Assembly: GCA_907163375.1 (NCBI GenBank)
Contig: CAJQUW010009243.1
Coordinates: 260,501-324,500 of the forward strand
DNA from: Prostheceraeus crozeri
Taxonomy: Eukaryota; Platyhelminthes; Polycladida; Euryleptidae
Length of the DNA stretch: 64,000 nt
Direction: 5' to 3'
Position numbers and translations under genes: made by a program. This document shows, piece after piece, positions 32,975 through 43,263 of the stretch; the first letter of the stretch is position 1; every line of letters starts with the position of its first letter. The notes under the pieces were generated by a model that saw only the letters and a list, made by a program, of their open reading frames with translations, was not told the origin of the DNA and searched no databases.

Positions 32975-33185
32975 ATGAAACAAAAATCCAAATTGAAAAT
33001 GTCATTGTCACTTTTCAGTCTCCACGCAAATAAGTTGCAATAAATGTTACTACTTGTTACTTATGAAGTAGAGTCCAACATTTATATGAAAACAGAAATC
33101 CAAATTGAAAATGTCATTGTCACTTTTCAGTCTCCACGCAAATAAGTTGCAATAAATGTTATTACTTGTTACTTATGAAGTAGAA
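32975..33185. repeat. Two direct copies, 112-bp period
   Basis: About 100 bp beginning ATGAAAMARAAATCCAAATT is repeated almost exactly at 32975 and 33086, ending GTTACTTATGAAGTAGA. The array fills the spacer between the protease start and the end of the next gene, so it may be promoter duplication. Confidence 0.9.
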
Positions 33186-33187
33186 TT

Positions 33188-33880
33188 TCACGTTTGCAAG
33201 TCTTCTAATTCCTGCGTGAGTCCAGTATGTTGCGCATGTTGTTGTTCAGTTTGTTGCACATTGGGTGAATCAAATATGGATTCTGCTATTCTTTGCTGTT
33301 CCTCCTCTTTTTCACGATCAATATAATCTTCAAGATGAGCAAAATTCTTCATCACAAAGTAAATTGATAGAGAAGAATTGGCTAAGTTTGGATAGTCCTT
33401 TGATAATTTGAATAATTTGATCAGTAATGTCACATATGAACGCGAAAACTTTATTTTGTGGGTCTCATTTAACTCTTTCACGAATTTTGTGTAATTCATA
33501 TTAGACAATAACTTCAGTCGCTGAAGCACTTCTCCTTGTAAAACATAGCAGCGTAGAAGATTCCGATGTGTAATTTTCTCAAAACCAATGAGTTTATTCA
33601 ATGAAGAGATGCACGATGATGTACTTATAATATCCTTTTTCTCGAGAAATACGGGTAAATTGCTGCTGTCAACATCCTTGAATGAATCTCGGATTATTTC
33701 AAACATTTCTCTCTTTTTATCTTCTTCGTTTCCACTCGTCTTCTGTTTCTTTCTTAGTGATTCAAGAATAAATTTTGTTGATATCGTTTTGAAGAAATCC
33801 AGATGGTCTGGTGAAATAAGAGGCAAAACTTGATCCACGAAGCAACAAAATTCTCTCTCTATTTTGCTGACGGAAGACAT
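33188..33880 (-). CDS. Polinton protein of unknown function, helical
   Basis: The best start is ATG 33880 (MSSVSKIEREF), giving 230 residues; an upstream in-frame ATG at 33967 would add 29 hydrophobic residues. The protein is predicted largely helical from its composition, with a charged central part (RKKQKTSGNEEDKKREMF), then HRNLLRCYVLQGEVLQRLKL and FSRSYVTLLIKLFKLSKDYP, and a glutamine-rich tail. The LQGxxLxxLK...SxSYxxxLIxFxxL pattern recurs, as I remember it, in Maverick proteins and could be a helix-turn-helix-like domain, but I cannot name a function. It is less AT-rich than the rest of the element, which may mean later acquisition. Confidence 0.6.
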   Translation of the reverse strand: MSSVSKIEREFCCFVDQVLPLISPDHLDFFKTISTKFILESLRKKQKTSGNEEDKKREMFEIIRDSFKDVDSSNLPVFLEKKDIISTSSCISSLNKLIGFEKITHRNLLRCYVLQGEVLQRLKLLSNMNYTKFVKELNETHKIKFSRSYVTLLIKLFKLSKDYPNLANSSLSIYFVMKNFAHLEDYIDREKEEEQQRIAESIFDSPNVQQTEQQHAQHTGLTQELEDLQT

Positions 33881-34035
33881 TGCAAATGAGAACTTTGCTT
33901 CTAGCGCACACGGAACAATGACAGAAGAGAGAGAAATGAAAACAGCTGCCAGATGCTTTGACGTCATGCGGTTGTGCTGACGTGCTGGTAAGAATTAAAA
34001 CAACTTGCCTAAAGTACAACTAAAATCTAATTGTA

Positions 34036-34374
34036 TCACAAAGCTGTAGCAACAACAGGAAGTGTAAGAACGCCAGATGAAATGACAATAGTGAGAGCGC
34101 CTAAAGAAATTGTTAAACATGCTCCAACGCCTTGTGTTACATTCTTAACTTTAGTCCATCTCTTTCTTAATTTTTTATAATGCTCTAATCTTAATAATAA
34201 TTGAGATTCTTTATCTTTCATATAACGTACTCTATCTTTGTGTTTTTCTTTATTCAATTTTTCAATGTTAATCTTTTCAATGTCCATTAAAGTAGAACTA
34301 CGTTCACATGATAACGAAGGATATATTCTTGAGGTTCCTTCCACTTTTGTTTCATCCACTTTTGTTTCTTCCAT
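34036..34374 (-). pseudogene. Truncated duplicate of first Polinton gene, created by the TIR
   Basis: The 112-codon frame repeats the N-terminal part of the 17564-18259 protein with about ten changes and a short insertion after residue 9, then stops (TAA-type end) just past VATAL where the TIR ends. It retains the A-rich start context and part of the hydrophobic segment. Whether it is expressed is unknown; it is probably a by-product of the TIR boundary. Confidence 0.8.
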
Positions 34375-34832
34375 TTTAAATGAATATTTTGAATAAATAT
34401 TTTGAATACAATCTTCTGCTATATTAGGACAACGTGATATTTTTTGGGCTACCTAAATTTTCATCTGCCTACATTTTCGACCTTCGGCTACGTGATATTT
34501 TCGACCACGTGATATTTTTTAGATTACGTGATATTTTAAGACCGCCTAAATTTTCGTCCACGTGATATTTTGAGACCGCCTAAATTTTCGATTACGGGAT
34601 ATTTTGAGACCGCCTAAATTTTTGAAATTTTGATTTTTTTTGAAAATTTGTCACTACCTAAATTTTCGCCCTTCGGCCTTCGGCCACGTGAAATTTGAAA
34701 TCTACCTAAATTTTTGAAATTTTGAAAATTTTGAAAATTTTGAAAAACCCGGCAAAAGTGTGACATCCGGCGCAAGCGAAGCGAAGCAAAGCGAAGCGAA
34801 GCGTCGCGCCGGATGTCACACTATATACTACT
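34041..34832. repeat. Right terminal inverted repeat of Polinton
   Basis: Inverted against 17145-17883, and about 50 bp longer because of extra AATTTTCG/ATATCACGT units at 34470-34640. The tip contains the alternating GCGAAGCGAAGC run (34771-34803). Confidence 0.95.
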
Positions 34833-34838
34833 CATGTA
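34833..34838. repeat. Polinton target-site duplication, right copy
   Basis: CATGTA, identical to the left copy. Confidence 0.95.
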
Positions 34839-37500
34839 GAGTAAGTATAGAGAGCAGCAATCAGGGGCGTAGCGTCCATTGGGGCATAGTGCCCCGAATG
34901 TATTTTTTAGATACATCCCGCAGCATATTTTAATCATGTACAATATGCGCCAGTGGCCAAACGTTATATCTTAGGCCTATCTCTAAGTCTTTATTTCATC
35001 TTTGCAACGGATGCATGTGTAATTATGGTTTTCTCTATCATTCTTCCTCTCTCAGGGGCAGTCGCCGGAGTGTCGCCGAGATTGTGCCTATTGGCAAAAT
35101 CTAACACGAGCCACACATAATCAGCAGGGTGATTCTCACAAATTATACAAAATCGATGTCCCGAATTTATAAAAGGAGATCTAAGCGATAGATAGTGGTA
35201 TTAATACATCCGGAGCTTCATGAGACATCTACGAATGTATCCCTGCCACATCAAGGGTCAATTTTGTATTAAAATTGAATAGCACCCAAATGTAAATTAA
35301 TAATCCCTAAAATCATTGAAATAGGGCTTAATCCTGTCCCAAAATTGACAGTCTCATGTTTCAACGATTCTTTCTTCCATAATATGGTTTCCAGCTGTAA
35401 GAATCTTGGTTTGTTATCACAATTGCATCTTATTTTAGACATCTATCTTGAGTTTAGGTGGAAAACAATTTTCCATCCCAATTTTAGGACCCACCATATA
35501 CCTGTCCCAGGAATTTTGTGTAACTCGTTCGATGCATAGTTAGTGAAACTTTTGTGAATTTTTCTCTTTGCATTCTATGTTTCAGAACATCTATTGAGCA
35601 CGAAATATTAACATAAGCTATGTGTGCATCAGAAATACAGGAGTTATTCTTGTGGCATTTAATGATTTGTATGATATCGGATCATATACATAACGATCTT
35701 TTTTAAGTGAGCAGAGAAACGTAACTCGGTCGATGCACAACCTGTCGCAGAATTGGAGAAGAATAGTTCAACCAGCTTGTGCCTAAGAAGCACCCTAGGT
35801 ATGCATAACAATCACATATCAATTTTCTCCGAAACCTCTTCAGCTTTGGAAGAAGACTCTAAAGATAGCACAAAATGTAACTCGTTCGATGCACTTGCAT
35901 CGACCGAGTTACGCTCGAAATTCAGATTTACTATTTTGTCTTTTATTCAACATGATATGACTCACATCATGTCCCGACTGTGTGATGAACAATGACTCAA
36001 TCATATTGCTTACCATTGCCAGTGTCGGGTCGCATAGATATCCACAAAATGTCCATTCTGATTGAGAGCCGACGCTCTCTTACGGTCGTGTCAGTATTTT
36101 GAATAGTCAAATGAATATCTATGCCTGCTTTTGCGTGGCAACAATTGTCAGCGAGATATCGGAACGTTTCGACATTCAAATATATTCTTCATTCGTCGTC
36201 TGTGTCAACGTCAACGAACAGTTAAACTCATTCTGATCGGAAACTGAGGAAGCAACGGCAAGTGTTAACATCTGGTGTTCTGTTTTGTTTAGAATCGAAG
36301 AGAATGATGTCTACACGCCATAATGCCGAAACAAAAAGGCCAACTATTGTATAATTATAGATTTCCTTAGTAAAAAGATGTATCATACTCGTACATGTAG
36401 CGTAGGTCTATCGATATATGCCTAAGAGTTACTATGGCAGATTGCCGATAGACAGACCTATACATAAAAAAGATGCTCCGAGAACAAATGACAGTTCAAT
36501 TTCCTTTTCGCTAGACGTTTTGCTCTCGACACTTGTTTCAGTCTGACCAAATGTTTGGTGTCAATCTTCAATGTAGCTCCTTTACCCGATTCTTGGGGGT
36601 AGGAGCTTCTCCACACCTCTCTAAGGTTAGCTGACATGTTAAGATTTAAAAAATATTTAAAATCTTTGACATGATGCTTTTTATCAATGAAATAATGAAA
36701 GCGTTATTCTAATTCTGAAATATTGTTAATATTCAGGAATGATTGCTTTCATTAAGATAGTTTCTCTACCACTAGATTCTATAGGCTACAACCATCCAGT
36801 CCAGGCTGGAATAAACACGCGTTTTAAAAGAAACGTATTAGGGCTCAAAGCAACAAATAAATTAAGAATATTCATAATCAAACTTCCCACATATATTTCG
36901 GCTTAAGTTGGTCTGATACTCAAAGAGATTTGGAAGAAGAATTCAGATGGAAAAAACTCGGTGCTAACTCACTATTTTACTATTTTAGTTGATACTACTA
37001 TCTCACGATTATAGATGGCGTCTCGCAAAGCTTATAAATAATGCAGGCCTATTTCAACATACTGGTACTGTACGTCAAATAAATGGACTGATAAATTTTT
37101 GTTTATATGTCATCAGCATGCCTCTGGTGTTGACCATGTGTTAAGTGAGCGGAACAAATTGGTTACCATTTAAGCTAACACCATTTAGTAGCTTTTCACC
37201 ATTTAGGTGTTGTAGCTCTTTCAGGCGCTTATAAGCTTATATGAAGCAAATAATAATTTTTTACCGAGATGTATTTCAGAATTTAAATAAACATAATTTA
37301 AAGTTCTTAACATTTCGCACTTAGGATTGTTCACGAGGTGAAATGGAATTGGTAACGAAGATATTTCTGTATTTATTTTGTATATTCTTTTAATGTAATG
37401 CTTTGGGCATCTTTTAGGACACATCTCTTCGATAAAATAGTAGGCATATATTATGAATATGTAGGCATAGCTACTACTACAACTCCTACCTTTTACAGAA
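34839..37500. other. No supported gene; dispersed repeats
   Basis: It contains CAGGGGCGTAGCG at 34862, a possible hAT-like terminus without a visible partner, and three copies of the phrase GTAACTCGKTCGATGCA (35520, 35721, 35877). The last pairs with its inverse to form a perfect palindrome (35877-35912). ATTTTGTATAATTTGTGAGA, the reverse complement of a phrase near 35130, recurs in near-identical form near 38935, so repeats here and there are inverted copies. No coding signal. Confidence 0.4.
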
Positions 37501-39017
37501 TGGCACGAAAGCTTACTCCAGAGCAGCGGCAAAGACAACTAGAAAGGGACCGAGAATCGGTGGAGGAAACCGGCTTCTTCCGGAGATCTGGCCTACTTGG
37601 AGAAGAAACGAGCAATCGATAGGAGATCCATTGCAACACATAAAGACCGTTAAGATTCTTGAGAAGCGAAAATTTCTACACGATAGAAAACTGTACATGC
37701 GCGAATATAGGAAAAACCGAAAGATAGAAGCCGATACGTCATTTTCGAGGACCAGCACTGTCAGTAAATCGACAACTGCACCTCTTAGAGAGGGGAGCAA
37801 ACCTTAAAATAGCAAATTATGCTAGAGACTTCGTTCAAGCAACACAGGAATGCAACATTACTATCGGCCTTGTTTCTGGTGATGATGAGAAACGACATGA
37901 AGATATGTTGTTGCTGAACGACCGGCTTGTTCCACCCGTTCCGCAAATAATGAGAATTTCCTTTTGCTGTACTTTTTACGTTGCTTTGTATGCTAATTGA
38001 TTGTAATTGATTTGTTAGTAATTAGTAGATCTATTGTAATTGACTGTTAATTGAACTTTGTATGCTAATTGTATGCTACTATTGTGAAATTCTTATAGTT
38101 GTAATGAAAATTGATTAATCATAACTGCTTTAGCTTGCTACATCGATTTCTTTCAGGATATTGCTAAATGTGCACATAACAAGGAACTGTTACTTTTGTC
38201 AGCAGCTGAAAACCATTGACAAGTAAGCTTATACACCAAAATCATGCATTGATGCATAAATTTTCCCATGATGCATTTTACCCGTATTCTTCCTTAATTT
38301 GACCTCTTCAGGCTCATAATATTAATGTGGAATGTGTTGTTGCGGTTATGCAAATGCAGAAGTGTCTGTGTCTGCTACAATGCACGCACGTGGAAACCAA
38401 GCATCCAAAAGGAGCCAGCAAGCATGGGGCCAAGTCCTGAAGTGGAGAATGATGATCGACAAGATGAAACTCGCCTTTGCAAAGCTGCAGCCCTCAAATA
38501 CTTCAAGACATTTAAATAGCCATTCCTCTAGTTTTAGATTGCATGCATACTTTTCATGGAATAAAACTTTGTTTTCAGAAGACTTGAATTTAAGCAAATG
38601 TCTAAGGAGGTGGTCAAGTTTATGAGAGATCCATGCAGCAAGCTACACTAGTTATGCGTAAAAATGTCACGAGACAATCTTATTAGAGGCAAAGTAGGGT
38701 CTTACATCAAAAAACGTTTCGCCAAATGTTTGTTCCACGATACGCAAATGTTTCATGCAAACTGTAACTCGTTCGATGCAACAAAATTTTGAATTTCACA
38801 TATATACTGAAATACAAAATTGGTGTGATCCCCGTTATACTCTCTGCTATTTGGTCGACATATACAGCCTTAAAAGTTAGGTTGCAAGAAATTGTGGAAT
38901 GGTGACCTTTCAAGACAAATTTCGATGCAAATTTTGTATAATTTTTGAGAATCACCCAGCAATGCCTCGTTGATGTCATCGACAAATCAGCCAATCTATC
39001 AATGTGTCGTTCCAGCG
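37501..39017. other. Unassigned; short decayed open frames
   Basis: A piece at 37501-37806 gives MARKLTPEQRQRQLERDRES and, in another frame, KRKFLHDRKLYMREYRKN. It looks like a broken basic protein but I cannot assign it. A fourth copy of GTAACTCGTTCGATGCA is at 38764. Nothing else recognised. Confidence 0.35.
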
Positions 39018-39026
39018 CGCCAGAGC
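39018..39026. repeat. MULE target-site duplication, left
   Basis: CGCCAGAGC, identical to 41332-41340. MULEs characteristically make 9-bp duplications. Confidence 0.9.
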
Positions 39027-41331
39027 GGACATAATGGATTTGCGCCACAATTTTCGGTTATGTAATGTAGGTCCAATGCTTTTGCGCCACAGATTCATTT
39101 TACTCGTAATGCATTTGCGCCAAAACAGATCTTGCATTTGCGCCAGTTTCTTATCAAGACAGCGTGTCACATTTTCTTGTTTACTTTCTGCATGGACAAA
39201 AGCGAGATAAAGGTGTTTGTATCAGAGATCACTGTGGTTTGCTTCAATTGGTCTGAACATATCTGTTTATTTTTCTTAATGAATGGCGTGAATCTTGTAA
39301 CCACCCGGTGACCGATGGTCTGTAACAAATCGAAAAATGTGATGCAATTATACAAATAAGAGTAAAATAACATTAGTTTGCAACATAATACAGCAGCTGC
39401 CAAATTAGAGGAAGTCAATTGTGGTTTTCAAACCCTTAAAAGGAAAGATTTTCGAAGCAATTTTTATTGTGAAGTATTATTATGGAAGCGAACACGTCTG
39501 AAAACTATTTTATCCACGACAATTACAAGTTTCGAGTGGGAAGTACATCGAAAGCTGGTACTACCCGATGGAGATGCTGTAAGAAGAATTGTTCAGCAAC
39601 ACTCTATACTATACGTCGAGAAGTAATAAACTTTACTGGTCCACATTGCCATGAGCAACCAAATGTACAGGCAGATGTTTTGAGACGTACATGCAAGAGA
39701 AAAGCGCTCGACGATCTGACGTGTAAACCGAGCAAAATTATAAAGACTGAACACTTCAAAAGTGGTGACATTCAAATTGAAGCCGGTGATTACAAACGCA
39801 TCCGCGAAGCTATTTACCGTGAACGACGAAAGAAATATCCCGTTCTTCCAAAATCACACGAAGAGGTGTTTCAATGTTTGGAATCAATTCCACTTAAAAC
39901 TGCCAAGGGTGAAGATTTCATACTTGAATTGGACGCAGGCAACTCCATGGTGTTATTCTCATGTAAAGAGAATCTGGAATTTCTATCTTCTTGCGAAGAT
40001 ATTCTCTGCGATGGGACATTTAAATGTGTCCCCAAACACTTCGAACAAATGTATGTTATTGTCGGACATCGCCAAGGATGGTATATTCCTCTAGTTTTCG
40101 TCTTGATGACAGAGCGAACTGAGGAGAAGTACAACTGCATGTGGTCCAAATTGAAAGGTCATTGTGAGAGTGCTGATCTGATTCTGCGACCATCCATTAT
40201 TATGATGGATTTTGAGAAGGCGGCAATGAATTCTGCAGTCTCCGCATTTCCTGCAGCCAAGCTTCACGGATGCCGATTCCATCTCGCTCAGGCATGGTTT
40301 CGAAAAATTCAAAGTCTCGGACTATCATCTCAGTACAACGCCAAGGAAAATGAGGTGTCGAAATGGCTATCATACTTCTTTGGACTTCCATTCTTGCGAC
40401 CGGGAGAAGTGAGCGACTGCTTCACGGATGACTTATTTGCCATCACTCCAAATGATGAAAGATGCGATCAGTTCGCCGACTATGTGCTGGTCAATTTCGT
40501 TGATAGCAACAGCAAATTTCCCCCGTCCCTTTGGGCATTTGATGACGCCTCCCTTCGAACGAACAATGGGTGCGAATCCTTCAATGGACATTTCAATACA
40601 GAATTTTATTCAACGCACCCGAACATTTATTCATTCATAGACGTGCTTGTGAAATATCAAACCGCTTCCTCTGCGAAAATGCGAAGTGCTAATATGGGAA
40701 AGGTGTCATACAAAGATAATGCCACGAAAGAACTGCAGAATCGGACTATGGACCTCATCACTCGTCGTAATGCTGGTGAGATAGAAACTTTTGCATACGT
40801 GAAATTATTAGGTTATACCCACAGAGTGTAGTCAGTCCTTTCACCATTTTCAATTTTATTATTCATGTAATGTACTGTACGGTGCGTGTAATAAATGTTA
40901 TGTCTGTATTACAATGTATTTTCTTCGCTAGTATATGGGATAATAGGTCTATTTTATTTAGTGAATTTGATAGATGTTTTCATACATGCATGTACAATGT
41001 ACATAATATGTGATTCTATAGATTACCATACAACTATATCCACAGATTACTGGTTGCCAAATATAATTTAGATACATTTTCGTGACAAAAGATACTTAAT
41101 AACCGTAAGTAATGTGAGCGATTTTATCTGCTTATCATTTTATCATTTTTCACAAGCGAATTACAAGACAGAGATCACATAACTTATGAATAGATAACAC
41201 ATTTGGCGCAAATGCATTATTTTTTTGGCGCAAATGCATGATTCCTTTTGGCGCAAAAGCATTGCTACAAAATTACATAACCGAAAAAAGTGGCGCAAAT
41301 GCACTGCCAAGTGGCGCAAATGCAAAAGTCC
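39027..41331 (+). mobile_element. Complete MULE DNA transposon, 2,305 bp
   Basis: It is flanked by perfect 9-bp duplications. The ends are inverted (GGACATAATGGATTTGCGCC at the left; the reverse complement of GGACTTTTGCATTTGCGCC at the right) with TIRs of about 120-130 bp. The motif TTTGCGCCA occurs four times in the left TIR and five times, inverted, in the right. One intact transposase fills the interior. Element looks recent and possibly autonomous. Confidence 0.93.
39482..40831 (+). CDS. MULE transposase with FLYWCH-type zinc finger
   Basis: A 449-residue intact frame with start ATG 39482. The N-terminus (about residues 8-60) is a FLYWCH-like finger with WRCCKKNCSATLYTIR and a final CHEQ. 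The catalytic core shows ILCDGTFKCVP (first D, about residue 177), IMMDFEKAAMNSAV (second D) and TNNGCESFNGHFN (E), plus the C/H block HGCRFHLAQAW between them. This is the DDE arrangement of MULE transposases, which cut and paste the element by binding its TIRs. No stops or frameshifts are present and residues look complete, so activity is possible. Position inside perfect 9-bp duplications confirms it as element cargo and not a host gene. Confidence 0.92.
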   Translation: MEANTSENYFIHDNYKFRVGSTSKAGTTRWRCCKKNCSATLYTIRREVINFTGPHCHEQPNVQADVLRRTCKRKALDDLTCKPSKIIKTEHFKSGDIQIEAGDYKRIREAIYRERRKKYPVLPKSHEEVFQCLESIPLKTAKGEDFILELDAGNSMVLFSCKENLEFLSSCEDILCDGTFKCVPKHFEQMYVIVGHRQGWYIPLVFVLMTERTEEKYNCMWSKLKGHCESADLILRPSIIMMDFEKAAMNSAVSAFPAAKLHGCRFHLAQAWFRKIQSLGLSSQYNAKENEVSKWLSYFFGLPFLRPGEVSDCFTDDLFAITPNDERCDQFADYVLVNFVDSNSKFPPSLWAFDDASLRTNNGCESFNGHFNTEFYSTHPNIYSFIDVLVKYQTASSAKMRSANMGKVSYKDNATKELQNRTMDLITRRNAGEIETFAYVKLLGYTHRV

Positions 41332-41340
41332 CGCCAGAGC
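41332..41340. repeat. MULE target-site duplication, right
   Basis: CGCCAGAGC. Confidence 0.9.
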
Positions 41341-42003
41341 AGCTCGGCGACGCTTTTCAGCTCGTCGCGGCCACTGCATGCAACTCACAAAGAAGCAATT
41401 ATCCATCTCTGTGATTCAGCCCGGGCGAAGACAGGGAAATCTTTGCGAGTTATACTTACACACACTGGCTATGGCTAATCACGGCGAGTCTGACCGGAGT
41501 TTGACTCTGACAAACGTGTTGCTAATATACAAGGTGTTTCAAAAGTAGGCTAACAGTAGAAATTGGCCTTGAAAAGCTATGTCTTAATGCTATAGATTAA
41601 TAAGCTATGTCATAATAATCTTTTTCACGATGCCACAGATAGCTAATATGCCTTGTATTCGTAAGGGGCAAAAATTCAATACTCTTTGACATCGCGTAAA
41701 TCATATTAAAATATCTCATGATCTCCAGTGTTTTCATGCCTACATATTTCACTACAACCCAATTTGAATCTATACCGATCATGAGAAGTCGAATAACTAT
41801 CCAACATCTATCAAAAAAAAATTATTAGGAAACCATGTAAACAAGATAGTAGTTGTTTCAGTGTTACTGCGGAGAAGGAAGAACAGCTGACATTCGAATG
41901 TCCTCCGCGCCCCTCAGCCTGGTGCACGAAGACGCTGTCGTCAACACAAGACAGGGAGGCGAAGAAGGAAGAACAGCTGACATCCAAATGTCCTTCACCT
42001 TTG

Positions 42004-42072
42004 TTAATTCCAGCCTCCTCTTAGACCATCGTCAGAAGCTTCTGACGATGGCCTAGAGGAGGCTGAAATTAA
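42004..42072. repeat. Long palindrome in mariner 3' region
   Basis: Arms of about 33 bp, centred on the AAGCTT at 42038, share CCATCGTCAGAAG and AGCCTCCTCT. On the transposase strand it lies shortly after the stop codon, so the RNA would fold into a strong hairpin. Confidence 0.85.
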
Positions 42073-42198
42073 TAAAGGTATTAACATTAAAACAACTACC
42101 ATTTTGTTTGCTTGGTTTCCTAACAAAAAAATGAACAAATGAATAACCAAGGCCTATTCAACATATCAAAAAATTAATCAACTTAAAGTTGCAAAAAT

Positions 42199-43263
42199 TC
42201 ACGAACGCAAATGCTCAAAATGTCCACCATGGACATCGGCACATTCTTGTAGTCTTTCGGCCACACTGTGGCACACAGTTCTGCATAAGTTCCTGTCATC
42301 ACTGATCTCTTGACAGGCATCTGTGATGTAGGAGCGGAGTTGAGAAAGTGTGTGAGGTTTTCGTCCGTACACTTTCTCCTTTACAACGCCCCAAAAGAAA
42401 AAGTCCATCGGAGTTAGATCGGGAGAGCGAGGAGGCCAAAGGATGCTACCACATCTCCCGATCCACTTTCCTGGAAAAGTGTCATTCAGATAGCTTCTGA
42501 CACTCACTGCAAAATGCGCTGGTGCACCATCCTGCTGAAAGTACAGCTCATTGAAGTTGTTCAATGACTGCATCTCAGGAATCGCAAAGGATTGGAGCAT
42601 TTGAAGGTACACCTCAGCCGTCACAGTTCTTTCAAAAAATACTGGCCCAATCACACTGTTGCTTGACATACCGGCCCAGACGGTTAAGCCAGGCTGGTTC
42701 AGCTCATTTGTTGATACCATGTGCGGATTTTCAGGGAACCAGTAGACACAGTTATGTCTATTTACGTGACCTGATAGTTTGAAACTGGCTTCGTCAGACC
42801 AAACTATCTTGTCAAGCAAATCTGGGTTCTCCCGAATTTCCGACAACATGAGCACAGCAAACTGCAAGCGTCGTTCAGCATCATCCGGTAGAAGGTGCTG
42901 CAACAGTCTGGGTCGGTATGGTTTCAACTCAACTTTCCTCATCAGTCTCCAAGTAGAGCTTAGAGAAATGTCCAACTCCAATGAGGCTCTTCTTGTTGAC
43001 TTCTTCGGACTTTGAACAAATGTTTGGGCCACTAGCTCCTCGTTTGATGTTATTGAAACTGATCGAGGGCGTCCTGACTTCGGTGCATTCTCTACCGAAC
43101 CGGTCTTTTCAAATTTATCTCGAATGCGATAAATAGCAAATCTTGATGGAGGATTGCTGTGAAAGGCATCTCTCCATTCCATTCGCACCTTTTCAGCATT
43201 CTTGTTTTTCCAAAAGGATTTCAAAATCCATTTTCTCTGATCATCTTTTAGATGACCTGACAT
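42199..43263 (-). CDS. Tc1/mariner-group transposase, intact, DD36D spacing
   Basis: A 354-residue open frame. The N-terminus is a helix-turn-helix region (DDQRKWILKSFWKNKNAEKV, then a second helical region ending GRPRSVS). Catalytic landmarks are WSDEASFKLSGHV (first D), FQQDGAPAHFAV (second D) and PPRSPDLTPMDFFFWG (third D). I count 36 residues between second and third D. The third residue is D, not E, which places it nearer mariner-like groups than Tc1. Intact frame and 28-bp TIRs suggest recent arrival. Subgroup naming would need a tree. Confidence 0.92.
   Translation of the reverse strand: MSGHLKDDQRKWILKSFWKNKNAEKVRMEWRDAFHSNPPSRFAIYRIRDKFEKTGSVENAPKSGRPRSVSITSNEELVAQTFVQSPKKSTRRASLELDISLSSTWRLMRKVELKPYRPRLLQHLLPDDAERRLQFAVLMLSEIRENPDLLDKIVWSDEASFKLSGHVNRHNCVYWFPENPHMVSTNELNQPGLTVWAGMSSNSVIGPVFFERTVTAEVYLQMLQSFAIPEMQSLNNFNELYFQQDGAPAHFAVSVRSYLNDTFPGKWIGRCGSILWPPRSPDLTPMDFFFWGVVKEKVYGRKPHTLSQLRSYITDACQEISDDRNLCRTVCHSVAERLQECADVHGGHFEHLRS

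Larger units (their letters stand above)
17145..34832. mobile_element. Complete Polinton/Maverick (adintovirus-like) element, 17,688 bp
   Basis: The ends are inverted copies (AGTAGTATATAGTGT at the left, its reverse complement at the right) flanked by CATGTA on both sides. The cargo is the diagnostic set: protein-primed family B polymerase, retrovirus-type integrase, adenovirus-type cysteine protease, FtsK/HerA-like packaging ATPase, double jelly-roll major capsid protein and penton-like minor capsid protein. Gene order is a plus block (17564-20955), a minus block (27151-21071), a plus block (27198-32466) and a minus block (34374-32523). Composition is much more AT-rich than the flanks. Both TIRs are diverged and six genes are broken, so this is an old or decaying copy. 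Confidence 0.97.

Noticed and set aside
34862-34874. CAGGGGCGTAGCG as a hAT terminus
   Set aside because: No inverted partner or 8-bp duplication could be found downstream.
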